A stretch of DNA of 64,000 bases from Alkalihalobacterium chitinilyticum (GTDB taxonomy: Bacteria > Bacillota > Bacilli > Bacillales > Bacillaceae_F). Below, piece by piece: positions 1 to 8,471 of this stretch. The position numbers and the translations under genes are program-made. Every line of letters begins with the position of its first letter. Position 1 is the first letter of the stretch. The stretch covers positions 107,829-171,828 of the forward strand of contig NZ_JAOTPO010000011.1 of the NCBI RefSeq assembly GCF_029028005.1, in the 5' to 3' direction. Below the pieces are notes generated by a model. The model was given only the letters and a program-made list of their open reading frames with translations, did not search any database and had not been told where the DNA came from.

Positions 1-1
1 A

Positions 2-1192
2 AGTTACTCTCAAACGTTAAATAAGAAATTACTAGAAATCAATCAATATGAAGAAATCCTTACGTTTTGCCAGACATTTTTAGATGTCCAGGTTGTTGCG
101 TTTTTTGATGAGGATCGGATTTTTATTCCCCAATTATCAGCAAGCGAAAGGCGTATCGTACTAGAAAAAATAGAGGCAGTACAACATGACTCCTTTTTTT
201 CAATCGGTCGTCAACCTGTACAGATCTTAGGTCATCAATTTGCTGAGTTGGTCATTGTTACCGATCAGAGAGAGATTAATGAATTTGATTTACTTATTCT
301 CGATCGAACGACGACTGCACTTGCCCAATATTTGTTACGAGATTTGTATGTTGAAGAAAAGCGAAGGATGGAAGAAGCGGAATGGATGACGGATTGGTTA
401 GATGGTCATCACAGTAATGAGGGGATTAAGGAGCATTTAGCTTATATAGAGCCAGGCTTGAAGTTAAATGGGGGAATCGTATGCACTTGTAAACTTCATT
501 TAACGAGTCAATCGTCTAATTTAGATGGAACGTACTTTAAACTTTTATTTCGCACGATCTTCGAGCAACAAGGTTTTTATGTTTTTTCTATTGAGATTAG
601 ACATCATATTGTTTTTATATTAGGAAATAAGCGGACTCCGAAAACATGGAAGTCTAGAATGGCCGATGGTTTTAAGCGGTTGAATACAGCCGATTATTCG
701 AAGAAAATAAAAGCAACTTCGATTTCCTTTGGTGTCGGAAAGTTTGTCAAGCAGCTAAGTGATATACATATCAGTTATCAAACAGCAAAAGAGACATTAC
801 GACTACAAGATAAATTATCACATGAAGGGAAGAGTTATTTCTACGATGACTTGCATATGTACCGTATACTATCACTCATTAACCGGCATAGTGACCTTCA
901 AGAAATCGTAATGGAGTATTTGCAGCCCGTCATGGAATACGATAGAAAATATAATGGGAAGTTAATAGAAACATTGAAAGCCTATCTAGCATGTAACGGA
1001 TCCAAACAAGAAACAGCAAAAAAGCTTTTTGTAGTCAGACAAACCATGTATCATCGAATCGAAAAGTTAGAAAGCCTCCTAGGACCTGACTTTATGAATT
1101 CAGAAAAGAGGCTGGCGATCGAATTTATGTTACTAGCCTACGATTATTTAAACATGACCGAAACCACCAACCCAACCGCCCATGAAATATAA
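2..1192 (+). CDS. PucR/CdaR-type transcriptional regulator, 5' end outside window
   Basis: The reading frame is open from the left edge, so the true start lies upstream; at least 396 residues are present. The C-terminal ~60 residues form a PucR-type helix-turn-helix (LKAYLACNGSKQETAKKLFV followed by RQTMYHRIEKLE), where a recognition helix sits about 50 residues before the end. The upstream part looks like the GGDEF-like/purine-sensing regions of this family. Regulators of this class usually control adjacent catabolic genes, and this one is directly upstream of, and co-oriented with, the beta-alanine/semialdehyde genes, so it is probably their activator. The effector is unknown. A hairpin terminator follows immediately. 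Confidence 0.8.
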   Translation, partial: SYSQTLNKKLLEINQYEEILTFCQTFLDVQVVAFFDEDRIFIPQLSASERRIVLEKIEAVQHDSFFSIGRQPVQILGHQFAELVIVTDQREINEFDLLILDRTTTALAQYLLRDLYVEEKRRMEEAEWMTDWLDGHHSNEGIKEHLAYIEPGLKLNGGIVCTCKLHLTSQSSNLDGTYFKLLFRTIFEQQGFYVFSIEIRHHIVFILGNKRTPKTWKSRMADGFKRLNTADYSKKIKATSISFGVGKFVKQLSDIHISYQTAKETLRLQDKLSHEGKSYFYDDLHMYRILSLINRHSDLQEIVMEYLQPVMEYDRKYNGKLIETLKAYLACNGSKQETAKKLFVVRQTMYHRIEKLESLLGPDFMNSEKRLAIEFMLLAYDYLNMTETTNPTAHEI

Positions 1193-1211
1193 AAGAAAAG
1201 ATCCGAAGATT

Positions 1212-1270
1212 CGGTGTCAGGTACCTTTAGCGCGACAGTGCATTAAAGGTACCTGACACCGTTTTTGTTT
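1212..1270 (+). terminator. GGTACC-type palindromic hairpin, copy 1
   Basis: An 18-bp perfect inverted repeat (arms 1212-1229 and 1244-1261, core GGTGTCAGGTACCTTTA) encloses a 14-nt loop and is followed by a T-rich run. It sits 20 nt after the regulator stop codon and should act as its intrinsic terminator. Two further copies with the same core lie at 4532-4575 and 9805-9853, differing by changes matched in both arms. Confidence 0.75.
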
Positions 1271-1414
1271 ATTTTTTTGCACTGTTCATTTTGTGGAATT
1301 ATCTTCTCCAGATATTTGACATTGTGTCTAATGAAGGCCCTTACAAAATGAGAGATAATAAATTACAAGGAGATAGATATTTGAAAAATCAGAAAATACT
1401 AGGAGGCAATGAAT

Positions 1415-2881
1415 ATGACAGTAATAAAAAATCAAACAAATGTATTAAAAAACTACATTAACGGCCAATGGGTAGAATCAAATGGTACAAACACATTAGA
1501 AGTACCAAATCCAGCTACTGGAGAAGTGTTAGCAACCGTTCCTGTTTCTTCAAAAGAGGATGTCGATCAAGCGGTGCAAGCAGCAAGTGAAGCTTTCCGC
1601 ACATGGAAAAACACACCGGTGCCAAAACGGGCCCGTATTTTATTTAAATTTCACACGCTCCTTTCCGACCATCATGATGAATTAGCAAAACTAATCGTTC
1701 AAGAAAATGGAAAAGCGTTTAAAGAAGCGCATGGTGAAGTCCAACGTGGAATTGAGTGTGTAGAGTTTGCAGCCGGTGCCCCAACATTAATGATGGGTGA
1801 AACATTATCAGGCATTGCAGAGGACATCGACTCGGAAATGTTTCGTTACCCATTAGGTGTTATCGGTGGAATTACTCCGTTTAACTTCCCAATGATGGTT
1901 CCGTTATGGATGTTCCCATTAGCTGTTGCTTGTGGAAATACATTTGTTCTTAAACCGTCTGAACGAACGCCAATGTTAGCGAATAGACTAGCAGAATTGT
2001 TTACACAAGCCGGTGCTCCAGCGGGTGTGCTAAATGTTGTTCACGGGGCACATGATGTTGTAAATGGCCTGCTTGATCATGAAGATGTTAAAGCGATTTC
2101 CTTTGTAGGCTCCCAGCCAGTTGCAAAGTATGTCTATGAGCGTGCAGCAGCAAATGGTAAACGAGTTCAAGCACTGTCTGGTGCGAAAAACCACCATATT
2201 GTTATGCCTGATGCCGATGTAGCAAAGGCAGTTACACATATTGTTGCATCTGCTTACGGCAGTGCCGGACAACGTTGTATGGCTTGTAGTGCTGTCGTTG
2301 TAGTCGGCGATGGAGAAGCCTTTGTCAGAGAACTAAAAACAAGAGCAGATGAATTAATCATCGGTAATGGGTTAGATGACGAAGTTCTTTTAACACCAGT
2401 CATCAGGGACTCGCACCGTTCAAAAGTATTAGATTACATTGAAAAAGGGGTAGAAGAAGGAGCCTCTTTAATCCGTGACGGTCGTAAGGAAATGGATGAA
2501 ATGCAAGATGGTAACTTCTTAGGGCCAACAATTTTTGACCATGTGACACCAGAAATGATCATTGCAAAAGAGGAAATCTTTGCACCTGTAATCAGCATGC
2601 TGCGTGCAGAAGATTTAGATGAAGGTTTAGAATACATTCGTAAATCTCGCTACGGAAATGGGGCTACCATTTATACGAAGGACGCAAAAGCTGTGCGTAA
2701 ATTCCGTGAAGAAGCAGATGCAGGAATGCTTGGTATCAACGTAGGTGTACCGGCAACCATGGCCTTTTTCCCATTCTCAGGATGGAAAGACTCATTCTAC
2801 GGAGACCTCCATGTGAATGGAAAAGACGGTGTTAATTTCTTCACGCGCAAGAAGATGATTACATCAAGATATGATTTTTAA
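1415..2881 (+). CDS. mmsA: CoA-acylating (methyl)malonate-semialdehyde dehydrogenase
   Basis: Aldehyde dehydrogenase superfamily protein of 488 residues. It oxidises malonate semialdehyde or methylmalonate semialdehyde with NAD+ and CoA to acetyl-CoA or propionyl-CoA plus CO2. Visible family marks are GGITPFNFPMMVPLWMFP, the catalytic Cys in GSAGQRCMACS (about residue 288), and LSGAKNH in place of the usual general-base Glu region, a hallmark of the CoA-dependent MmsA/IolA branch. An ATG also exists at 1409, but AGGAGG at 1401-1406 is only 2 nt from it; the ATG at 1415 gives 8-nt spacing and is preferred. The neighbouring omega-aminotransferase suggests malonate semialdehyde from beta-alanine as the substrate; inositol or valine breakdown is the alternative. 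Confidence 0.9.
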   Translation: MTVIKNQTNVLKNYINGQWVESNGTNTLEVPNPATGEVLATVPVSSKEDVDQAVQAASEAFRTWKNTPVPKRARILFKFHTLLSDHHDELAKLIVQENGKAFKEAHGEVQRGIECVEFAAGAPTLMMGETLSGIAEDIDSEMFRYPLGVIGGITPFNFPMMVPLWMFPLAVACGNTFVLKPSERTPMLANRLAELFTQAGAPAGVLNVVHGAHDVVNGLLDHEDVKAISFVGSQPVAKYVYERAAANGKRVQALSGAKNHHIVMPDADVAKAVTHIVASAYGSAGQRCMACSAVVVVGDGEAFVRELKTRADELIIGNGLDDEVLLTPVIRDSHRSKVLDYIEKGVEEGASLIRDGRKEMDEMQDGNFLGPTIFDHVTPEMIIAKEEIFAPVISMLRAEDLDEGLEYIRKSRYGNGATIYTKDAKAVRKFREEADAGMLGINVGVPATMAFFPFSGWKDSFYGDLHVNGKDGVNFFTRKKMITSRYDF

Positions 2882-3056
2882 ATAAAACGTTCTGAGAATT
2901 AGGAATAGAAGGCGGTCTTCGCCGTCAGTCATTATTGAGGTGGAAGCCAACGAATTTCTTATTTTTAAAAATATAGGGGGGAATTCAAGTTACCCCCTGT
3001 GAACCCTGCAGTCGGACAGCCAAACAATGTTTTTAGAGGAGAAAGGAGGAAGGGCA

Positions 3057-4415
3057 ATGCTCAGTACAAATGAAAATAGTAAAGCGCTAGAAAAAGATGA
3101 GAAATACATCTGGCATTCGATGAAACCATATAACCCGGATGGAACAATGGTGATAACGAAAGCAAAAGGATCTTGGGTGACAGACCAGGATGGGAATAGA
3201 TTTTTAGATGCGATGTCTGGATTATGGTGTGTCAATGTAGGGTACGGCCGTACCGAATTAGCTGAGGCAGCTTATGAGCAATTAAAAGAATTAGCTTATT
3301 TTCCACTGACACAAAGTCATTTACCTGCGATTAAATTAGGGGAAAAATTAAATGAATGGCTCGGAGATGAGTACGTCATCTTTTTCTCAAATAGCGGTTC
3401 TGAAGCGAATGAAACGGCATTTAAAATCGCAAGACAGTATCATCAACAAAAAGGGGATATGAGCCGTTATAAATTTATTTCAAGGTATCGTGCGTACCAT
3501 GGGAATTCAATGGGAGCACTGGCTGCAACCGGTCAGGCTGAAAGAAAGTATAAATACGAACCGTTAGCGCCAGGGTTTATCCACGTTCCCCCTCCGGATC
3601 TATACCGTTCAAATGATGCGCCTGATTGCCCACCGGAAGAATTGGAGGCAGTTCAAGCGATCGATCGTACGATGACGTGGGAATTGAGTGAGACGATTGC
3701 TGGAGTGATCATGGAGCCAATCATTACAGGAGGCGGTGTACTCGTCCCGCCTGATGGGTATATGTCAGCTGTAAAGGAAGTGTGTGAAAAGCATGGCGCA
3801 TTGCTGATAGTCGACGAGGTGATTTGCGGTTTCGGTCGTACAGGTGAACCGTTTGGGTATATGAATTACGGTGTCAAGCCAGATATTATAACGATGGCGA
3901 AGGGGATTACAAGTGCCTACTTGCCATTATCGGCAACAGCGGTGAAACGTGAAATCTACGAAGCATTCAAAGGTTCGGATCAGTATGACTACTTCAGGCA
4001 TGTAAACACATTCGGTGGTAGCCCGGCTGCATGCGCACTAGCCCTTAAAAACCTAGAAATTATGGAAAAAGAAAACTTGTTTGCCCGCTCGAAGCAATTA
4101 GGGGAACGGTTGAAAAACGACCTCCAAAACCTTCTCCAAAACCATCCTTATGTTGGAGATGTTCGAGGAAAGGGTCTTCTCATCGGGATCGAACTCGTTG
4201 CCGATAAAGCGACAAAGACTCCAATTGATGTAAGTATTGTTAATAAAGTAATTGCCTCTTGTAAACAAAAGGGCGTTATTATCGGTAAAAATGGTGCCAC
4301 AGTTGCGGGTTATAATAATGTACTAACAATCGCGCCACCGTTAAATACAGAAGAAGAGGATCTAGCCTACTTAGTTCAAACATTAAAAGAAGCACTGAAT
4401 GAATTACGAGATTAA
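3057..4415 (+). CDS. omega-amino acid (beta-alanine)-pyruvate aminotransferase
   Basis: Class III PLP-dependent aminotransferase of 452 residues. Seen are NSGSEANETAFKIARQYHQ, YHGNSMGALAATGQ, the cofactor-binding LLIVDEVICGFGRTG and the Schiff-base lysine in TMAKGITSAYLPLSA. The family moves an amino group from an omega-amino acid to pyruvate, giving a semialdehyde and L-alanine. The start at 3057 is chosen because AAAGGAGG (3042-3049) lies 7 nt upstream; an in-frame ATG at 3027 would place the RBS inside the gene. It lies between a malonate-semialdehyde dehydrogenase and alanine dehydrogenase, which fits beta-alanine as donor; taurine, GABA or diamine substrates cannot be excluded from sequence alone. 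Confidence 0.82.
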   Translation: MLSTNENSKALEKDEKYIWHSMKPYNPDGTMVITKAKGSWVTDQDGNRFLDAMSGLWCVNVGYGRTELAEAAYEQLKELAYFPLTQSHLPAIKLGEKLNEWLGDEYVIFFSNSGSEANETAFKIARQYHQQKGDMSRYKFISRYRAYHGNSMGALAATGQAERKYKYEPLAPGFIHVPPPDLYRSNDAPDCPPEELEAVQAIDRTMTWELSETIAGVIMEPIITGGGVLVPPDGYMSAVKEVCEKHGALLIVDEVICGFGRTGEPFGYMNYGVKPDIITMAKGITSAYLPLSATAVKREIYEAFKGSDQYDYFRHVNTFGGSPAACALALKNLEIMEKENLFARSKQLGERLKNDLQNLLQNHPYVGDVRGKGLLIGIELVADKATKTPIDVSIVNKVIASCKQKGVIIGKNGATVAGYNNVLTIAPPLNTEEEDLAYLVQTLKEALNELRD

Positions 4416-4531
4416 CCTTCAGAAAAAAGTAATGCATAAATGGAAAATGGTATTAAGAAAAGTGTAAAAGCTGTTATGACTGAGTATATAAAGGTTGAGT
4501 TAGAAAAAAGGATTATGGAGGTTAAAAAAAT

Positions 4532-4575
4532 ATGGTAGCAGGTACCTTTAGTCCACTAAAGGTACCTGCTACCAT
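4532..4575. repeat. GGTACC-type palindromic hairpin, copy 2
   Basis: A 19-bp perfect inverted repeat (arms 4532-4550 and 4557-4575, six-base loop GTCCAC) carries ATGGTAGCAGGTACCTTTA in its left arm. It is not followed by a T run but ends only 8 nt before the AAAGGAGG of ald, so here it may act as a 5' leader structure rather than a terminator. It shares the AGGTACCTTTA half with the copy at 1212 but differs in the outer half, with both arms changed together. Confidence 0.7.
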
Positions 4576-4597
4576 TTAAAAAAGGAGGTTCATTGTT

Positions 4598-5722
4598 GTG
4601 CGGATTGGTGTGCCGAAAGAGATTAAAAATAATGAAAACCGTGTTGCTTTAACTCCCGGAGGGGTGTTAAATCTAGTAAAAGAAGGTCATGAAGTATTTA
4701 TAGAAACGTGTGCGGGCCTTGGGTCGGGCTTCTACGATGAACTGTATACTGAAGCTGGCGCTGTGATCGTGACGGCTGAAGAGGCATGGGCCTGTGATAT
4801 GGTTATGAAAGTTAAGGAGCCGTTACGTGAAGAATACCGTTATTTTTATGAGGGGCTTGTTTTATTTACGTATCTGCATCTAGCCGCAGAACGCGAATTA
4901 ACAAAAGCTCTTCTTGAAAAAAATGTCGTAGCGATTTCATATGAAACTGTCCAATCGGCTGACGGAACTTTACCGCTTTTAACACCGATGAGCGAAGTCG
5001 CAGGAAGAATGGCAACGCAAATCGGTGCGCAATTTCTTGAAAAAACAAAGGGTGGCAAGGGCATTTTACTCGGTGGCATTCCTGGAGTGAAACGAGGTAA
5101 AGTAACGATTATAGGCGGGGGAGTTGTTGGAACAAATGCTGCTAAAATTGCAATCGGCTTAGGCGCAGAAGTTTCCATTATCGATGTAAATCCAAGTCGT
5201 TTGCGTGAGTTAGATGATATCTTCGGTACGTCGATTCAAACGTTAATGTCGAACCCGCAAACGATTAGTGATGCCTGTTCTGAGGCCGATTTGGTCATTG
5301 GTGCGGTCTTAATCCCCGGCGCTAAAGCCCCGAAGCTCGTTTCTGAGGAAACCGTTCGGTTGATGGAGGAGGGCACGGTGATCGTTGATGTTGCGATTGA
5401 TCAAGGTGGTATCTTTGAAACGGTTGACCGAGTAACAACTCATGCGAATCCGACCTATACGAAACATGGTGTTGTTCATTATGCAGTCGGAAACATGCCA
5501 GGAGCGGTTCCGAGAACGTCAACGATTGGCCTTACTAATGTAACCGTTCCTTATGCAATCGAAATAGCTAATAAAGGGTATAAAAAAGCATGTATAGAAA
5601 ATCCGGCCTTACTCAAAGGGTTGAATATTATGAATGGTTCGGTCGTTTATGAAGGAGTAGCAAAAGCGCACAACCTCCCTCATAAGTGCATTTATGAAGT
5701 GCTTGAAACACAAGAAGTGTAG
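4598..5722 (+). CDS. ald: alanine dehydrogenase
   Basis: NAD-dependent alanine dehydrogenase, 374 residues, the usual length: L-alanine + NAD+ + H2O to pyruvate + ammonium + NADH. Signature parts are [20 protein letters not shown] at the N-terminus, MVMKVKEPL with the substrate-binding Lys73, TYLHLAAE with His94 and the Rossmann motif [10 protein letters not shown] near residue 172. The start is a GTG 7-8 nt after AAAGGAGG. Placed after the aminotransferase, it would regenerate the pyruvate amino acceptor from the alanine formed, closing the beta-alanine cycle. A perfect hairpin sits just ahead of the RBS. Confidence 0.95.
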   Translation: MRIGVPKEIKNNENRVALTPGGVLNLVKEGHEVFIETCAGLGSGFYDELYTEAGAVIVTAEEAWACDMVMKVKEPLREEYRYFYEGLVLFTYLHLAAERELTKALLEKNVVAISYETVQSADGTLPLLTPMSEVAGRMATQIGAQFLEKTKGGKGILLGGIPGVKRGKVTIIGGGVVGTNAAKIAIGLGAEVSIIDVNPSRLRELDDIFGTSIQTLMSNPQTISDACSEADLVIGAVLIPGAKAPKLVSEETVRLMEEGTVIVDVAIDQGGIFETVDRVTTHANPTYTKHGVVHYAVGNMPGAVPRTSTIGLTNVTVPYAIEIANKGYKKACIENPALLKGLNIMNGSVVYEGVAKAHNLPHKCIYEVLETQEV

Positions 5723-5804
5723 TACATGGAAAACCCGGCCGTTAACAAGACAGTTTTATAGATTATAATTAAGGTTGCTAATCTTTTTAATCGTTAATCT
5801 TTTT

Positions 5805-5988
5805 GCGGACTCACAGGGCCTTATTTCCTTAAAATTTATCATTTTATCATTGTTGGCGGACTAAGAGGACCTTATTTGTCGTATTTTTGGTATGAAAGAC
5901 TGTTTTTATAAGCAATAAGGGCTTCTGAGTCCCCTTAACTTTAGAAAGCATTGATATTGCCACAAATAACGGCCGCTGAGTCCGCTTA
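5805..5988. repeat. Four-unit FFRR element, copy A
   Basis: Four ~22-bp units related to GGACTCAGAGGCCCTTATTT. Units 1 and 2 (5805-5826, 5856-5877) read forward; units 3 and 4 (5914-5936, 5964-5988) are reverse complements. Unit starts are 51, 58 and 50 bp apart. The element occupies most of the ald/hypothetical-gene gap (5723-6262). Details such as GGGCTTCTGAG in unit 3 and the CGTTATTT ending of unit 4 (read on the other strand) match units 2 and 1 of copies B, C and E, so this copy seems to lie in the opposite orientation. Confidence 0.85.
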
Positions 5989-6147
5989 CACTCCCAGTGA
6001 AGACGATTAGGCCAGCCCTTAAAGTCATTAGCACTTTTTTAAAATTGAGCAAATTACTTGTTCACATGGCTAGATCGACTGACATGTATTCCTTATAAAT
6101 GGAATTGAGAAGTTAAGCAGGATATAAGGAATACTCATAATGAAATA

Positions 6148-6186
6148 AAAAGAGAGGAAGTTATGATAATGATTTACCTCTCTTTT
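6148..6186 (-). terminator. Intrinsic terminator (possibly bidirectional)
   Basis: Hairpin with arms AAAAGAGAGG (6148-6157) and CCTCTCTTTT (6177-6186), A-rich on one side and T-rich on the other. It lies downstream of the minus-strand gene ending at 6263 and far downstream of plus-strand ald. Confidence 0.6.
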
Positions 6187-6262
6187 GTGCGCTATTTAAT
6201 TATTTCTCTTCGATCCTCTAAGTAGTGAGTGACATTAGTAACAGGATTTAGCTAAGCTTTTA

Positions 6263-6751
6263 TTATATGACGTTCACATTACTACTTATTTTTTTTAGAT
6301 TTTCAGTCAAATGCTCTACATCCTGCACAGGGTACATAATAAAAGTTTTCTTTTTCTTTTTAGGTAAAACAAAAGTAATCGTCCCTGAATTCTGTGCAGG
6401 CCATGTAAAATTATGCATCTTCGTTTGGATCCTCACTTCTTGAATATCCTCTTTTGCCCAGAAAAAATTTTTCTTATCTATTTTCAGAAAATCGAGATTA
6501 TCGATGAGTGTTGGAGTTAATTCATCTTCCCTATCATGACGTTTTAAGATTTTTTTGTTATAAACCGGTTCAAGAAAAAAGCCAGCCGGATTTCGAGGCA
6601 ACATAATATCGGCCATAATGGCATCTGGAATTGTCCCTGCGATTACAGCTCCACAAATACCGTTTTCGGTAATAAAAAGTTTATAGTACTTTCTTGATCG
6701 GAAACCGTATACATAAGTAAATTCGTTAATGCTTTGTTCGTTTTCTGTCAT
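6263..6751 (-). CDS. Conserved hypothetical protein, 162 residues
   Basis: I do not recognise this protein. It is a soluble 162-residue polypeptide with no signal peptide or clear membrane segment and ends in a charged stretch containing KKKKK. The ATG at 6751 is preceded on the minus strand by GGAGG at a good distance, and a terminator follows, so it looks like a monocistronic gene. Alternating hydrophobic and charged residues suggest a beta-rich fold resembling small pleckstrin-like domains, but this is only an impression. Confidence 0.65.
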   Translation of the reverse strand: MTENEQSINEFTYVYGFRSRKYYKLFITENGICGAVIAGTIPDAIMADIMLPRNPAGFFLEPVYNKKILKRHDREDELTPTLIDNLDFLKIDKKNFFWAKEDIQEVRIQTKMHNFTWPAQNSGTITFVLPKKKKKTFIMYPVQDVEHLTENLKKISSNVNVI

Positions 6752-7001
6752 GACAAAGTAAATCCTCCACTAGTTCTATATTCGGACATTGTATTATGCG
6801 TCATTATCCTGAAACGTTTCAATGCTATTTTACAATAGGTTAAGGAGAAATTCATAGTTCATACATGACTTGTCCAAGAAAAATTAGAGAAAAGAAGGTG
6901 GGGGGACTACTAATCTATCCATTTATTATATTTTTGAGTATAAAACCTGTCAGTTAAGAGAATATTAGTAATAGTATTTGAGAAAAAAGGTGGCTGCTGT
7001 T

Positions 7002-7394
7002 TTGAAGAGAATGATAGGCTTTTTCATCGGTATATTTGTAGGTTTTTTATATACAGATTGGCTGTTTCACACGCAGCATGTACATGCTTTCGAAATGACA
7101 GCTACTACAACTGTAGAACGTTTTAGCGCTTTGGCTTTTGGAGGGGCAGGGACAATTCTGTTTTTTATTATTTGTAAAAAAGTATTTTCCCTTTCATTTT
7201 TTCATGGGGTTCTGGCTGCTTCAGGATTTTTTGCAAGTTTTGATATCGTTGTATTTCATTGGTTTTTTAGGTTGCATCGCTTAACTTATGGTCCTGAAGC
7301 AGATATTATTGAACCCATTCTCGTTGTGATAGGAATTATATTATTAGTCTATGCCGTAAGAAAAGAGAGAAATCTAACCTTTCAACCCAAGTAG
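7002..7394 (+). CDS. Small membrane protein, DUF2243-like
   Basis: A four-helix membrane protein of about 130 residues. Two halves each show a glycine-rich helix followed by Asp and His: FFIGIFVGFLYTDWLFHTQH near the N-terminus and GFFASFDIVVFHWFFRLHR in the second half. This duplicated pattern resembles the DUF2243 family of predicted membrane proteins; the assignment is tentative. The frame is open from a TTG at 6978, but AAGGTGG at 6987-6993 is placed for the TTG at 7002 (or ATG at 7011). Function unknown. Confidence 0.6.
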   Translation: MKRMIGFFIGIFVGFLYTDWLFHTQHVHAFEMTATTTVERFSALAFGGAGTILFFIICKKVFSLSFFHGVLAASGFFASFDIVVFHWFFRLHRLTYGPEADIIEPILVVIGIILLVYAVRKERNLTFQPK

Positions 7395-7402
7395 CAAAAT
7401 AC

Positions 7403-8221
7403 CTACAGTAAGTAGCGGCTTTGGAGGTCTTTACGGTCATTTTTACTAATGCCGAGGTTTTCATATAGATACGTATCAAATGAACCATAATGATCAGTTA
7501 TTTCTTTTAAGAACGCTTTTAAGTAATCAGGTCTGGCTTCTAATAAAGCATCAATAGCTTTCGGGTCAACATCCTTTGTTTTTTCTATAAATTTCTTAGT
7601 GAAAACTTTTTGTCTCAACTGGTCAAGGTATTTATTAGTGTACGTAAAATCTTCGAGTACGATTTCTTCGGGAACACCTAAAGTCATTAAAATAACTGAG
7701 CTGCAAACTCCTGTCCTGTCTTTCCCAGCAACACAATGGAACACTAAAGGAACATGTTCTTCTTCAAATATCATTTTTAAAAATTGAGTGTAAGCATCGG
7801 TTTGATGAGCAATCACACGATTTAAACGTAACAGCATTTCTCCCGGCTCACCTAAGTTGATTTGTTTCCCGTGTAACGATAGTTCCCCGATTTGCTTTAC
7901 TTGTTCTTTATCTTTATTCTCCGGAATGATCGGTAAGTGAACGTTATCAATCCCAGGAATAACAGGATTAGGCTGTGCTTTCGTTTCATTCGTACGTCGG
8001 AGATCACATATTCTTTTAATACCTAGCTTTTGAAGGTGAAGAATATCATTTTCTGTCAGGTCGCTTAGAGCCGCCGATCTAAAAAATTGCCCCCATTTTA
8101 CTTTTCGTCCATCACCGGTCGGATATCCGCCTAAGTCACGGAAATTGATTGCTCCTTCTAAGGAAACATCCCGCACATCATTCTCACCTTCGTATTGTGA
8201 AGAAAACTTTAGTTTATTCAT
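7403..8221 (-). CDS. Tyrosine-protein phosphatase (Y_phosphatase3 family)
   Basis: A 272-residue protein with INFRDLGGYPTGDGRKVKWG near the N-terminus and the cysteine phosphatase P-loop HCVAGKDRTG (C-X5-R) near residue 170, both diagnostic for the YOPJ/IphP-like phosphatase family found in Gram-positives. It should hydrolyse phosphotyrosine or phosphoinositide-like substrates in the cytoplasm. It converges on the membrane-protein gene with only 8 bp between stops, and no obvious partner kinase is nearby. The ATG at 8221 follows a purine-rich GAGG element on the minus strand. Confidence 0.88.
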   Translation of the reverse strand: MNKLKFSSQYEGENDVRDVSLEGAINFRDLGGYPTGDGRKVKWGQFFRSAALSDLTENDILHLQKLGIKRICDLRRTNETKAQPNPVIPGIDNVHLPIIPENKDKEQVKQIGELSLHGKQINLGEPGEMLLRLNRVIAHQTDAYTQFLKMIFEEEHVPLVFHCVAGKDRTGVCSSVILMTLGVPEEIVLEDFTYTNKYLDQLRQKVFTKKFIEKTKDVDPKAIDALLEARPDYLKAFLKEITDHYGSFDTYLYENLGISKNDRKDLQSRYLL

Positions 8222-8471
8222 TAATTTAACTCCTCTACCTATTTTTTTGAACCGCTCCTATAATCCTGTTTTTTTATTAAAATAGATCTAGGTTGAACGT
8301 ACAGGTTTTACAAAAATCTCCTTTTAGTTTAACAGATTATTCTGAAAGTAATCAAATGACCAAATAACGTGTGTTAGTTTCTCGCACAATTTTTAAGAGT
8401 ATGGACATTGACCAAATCAACTCCTATAAAAATCTCATAGAGTAATACATGTGAGGAAAGGAGGAATTGAA

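Noticed and set aside
1300..1400. Sigma-54 or sigma-A promoter for mmsA
   Set aside because: TTGACA at 1316 has no acceptable -10 at 16-18 bp, and no -24/-12 GG/GC pair was found.
2900..3010. Riboswitch or attenuator between mmsA and the aminotransferase gene
   Set aside because: Small hairpins (GGCGG/CCGTC; AGGGGG/CCCCCT) are visible but no T run or known aptamer core; not enough to call.
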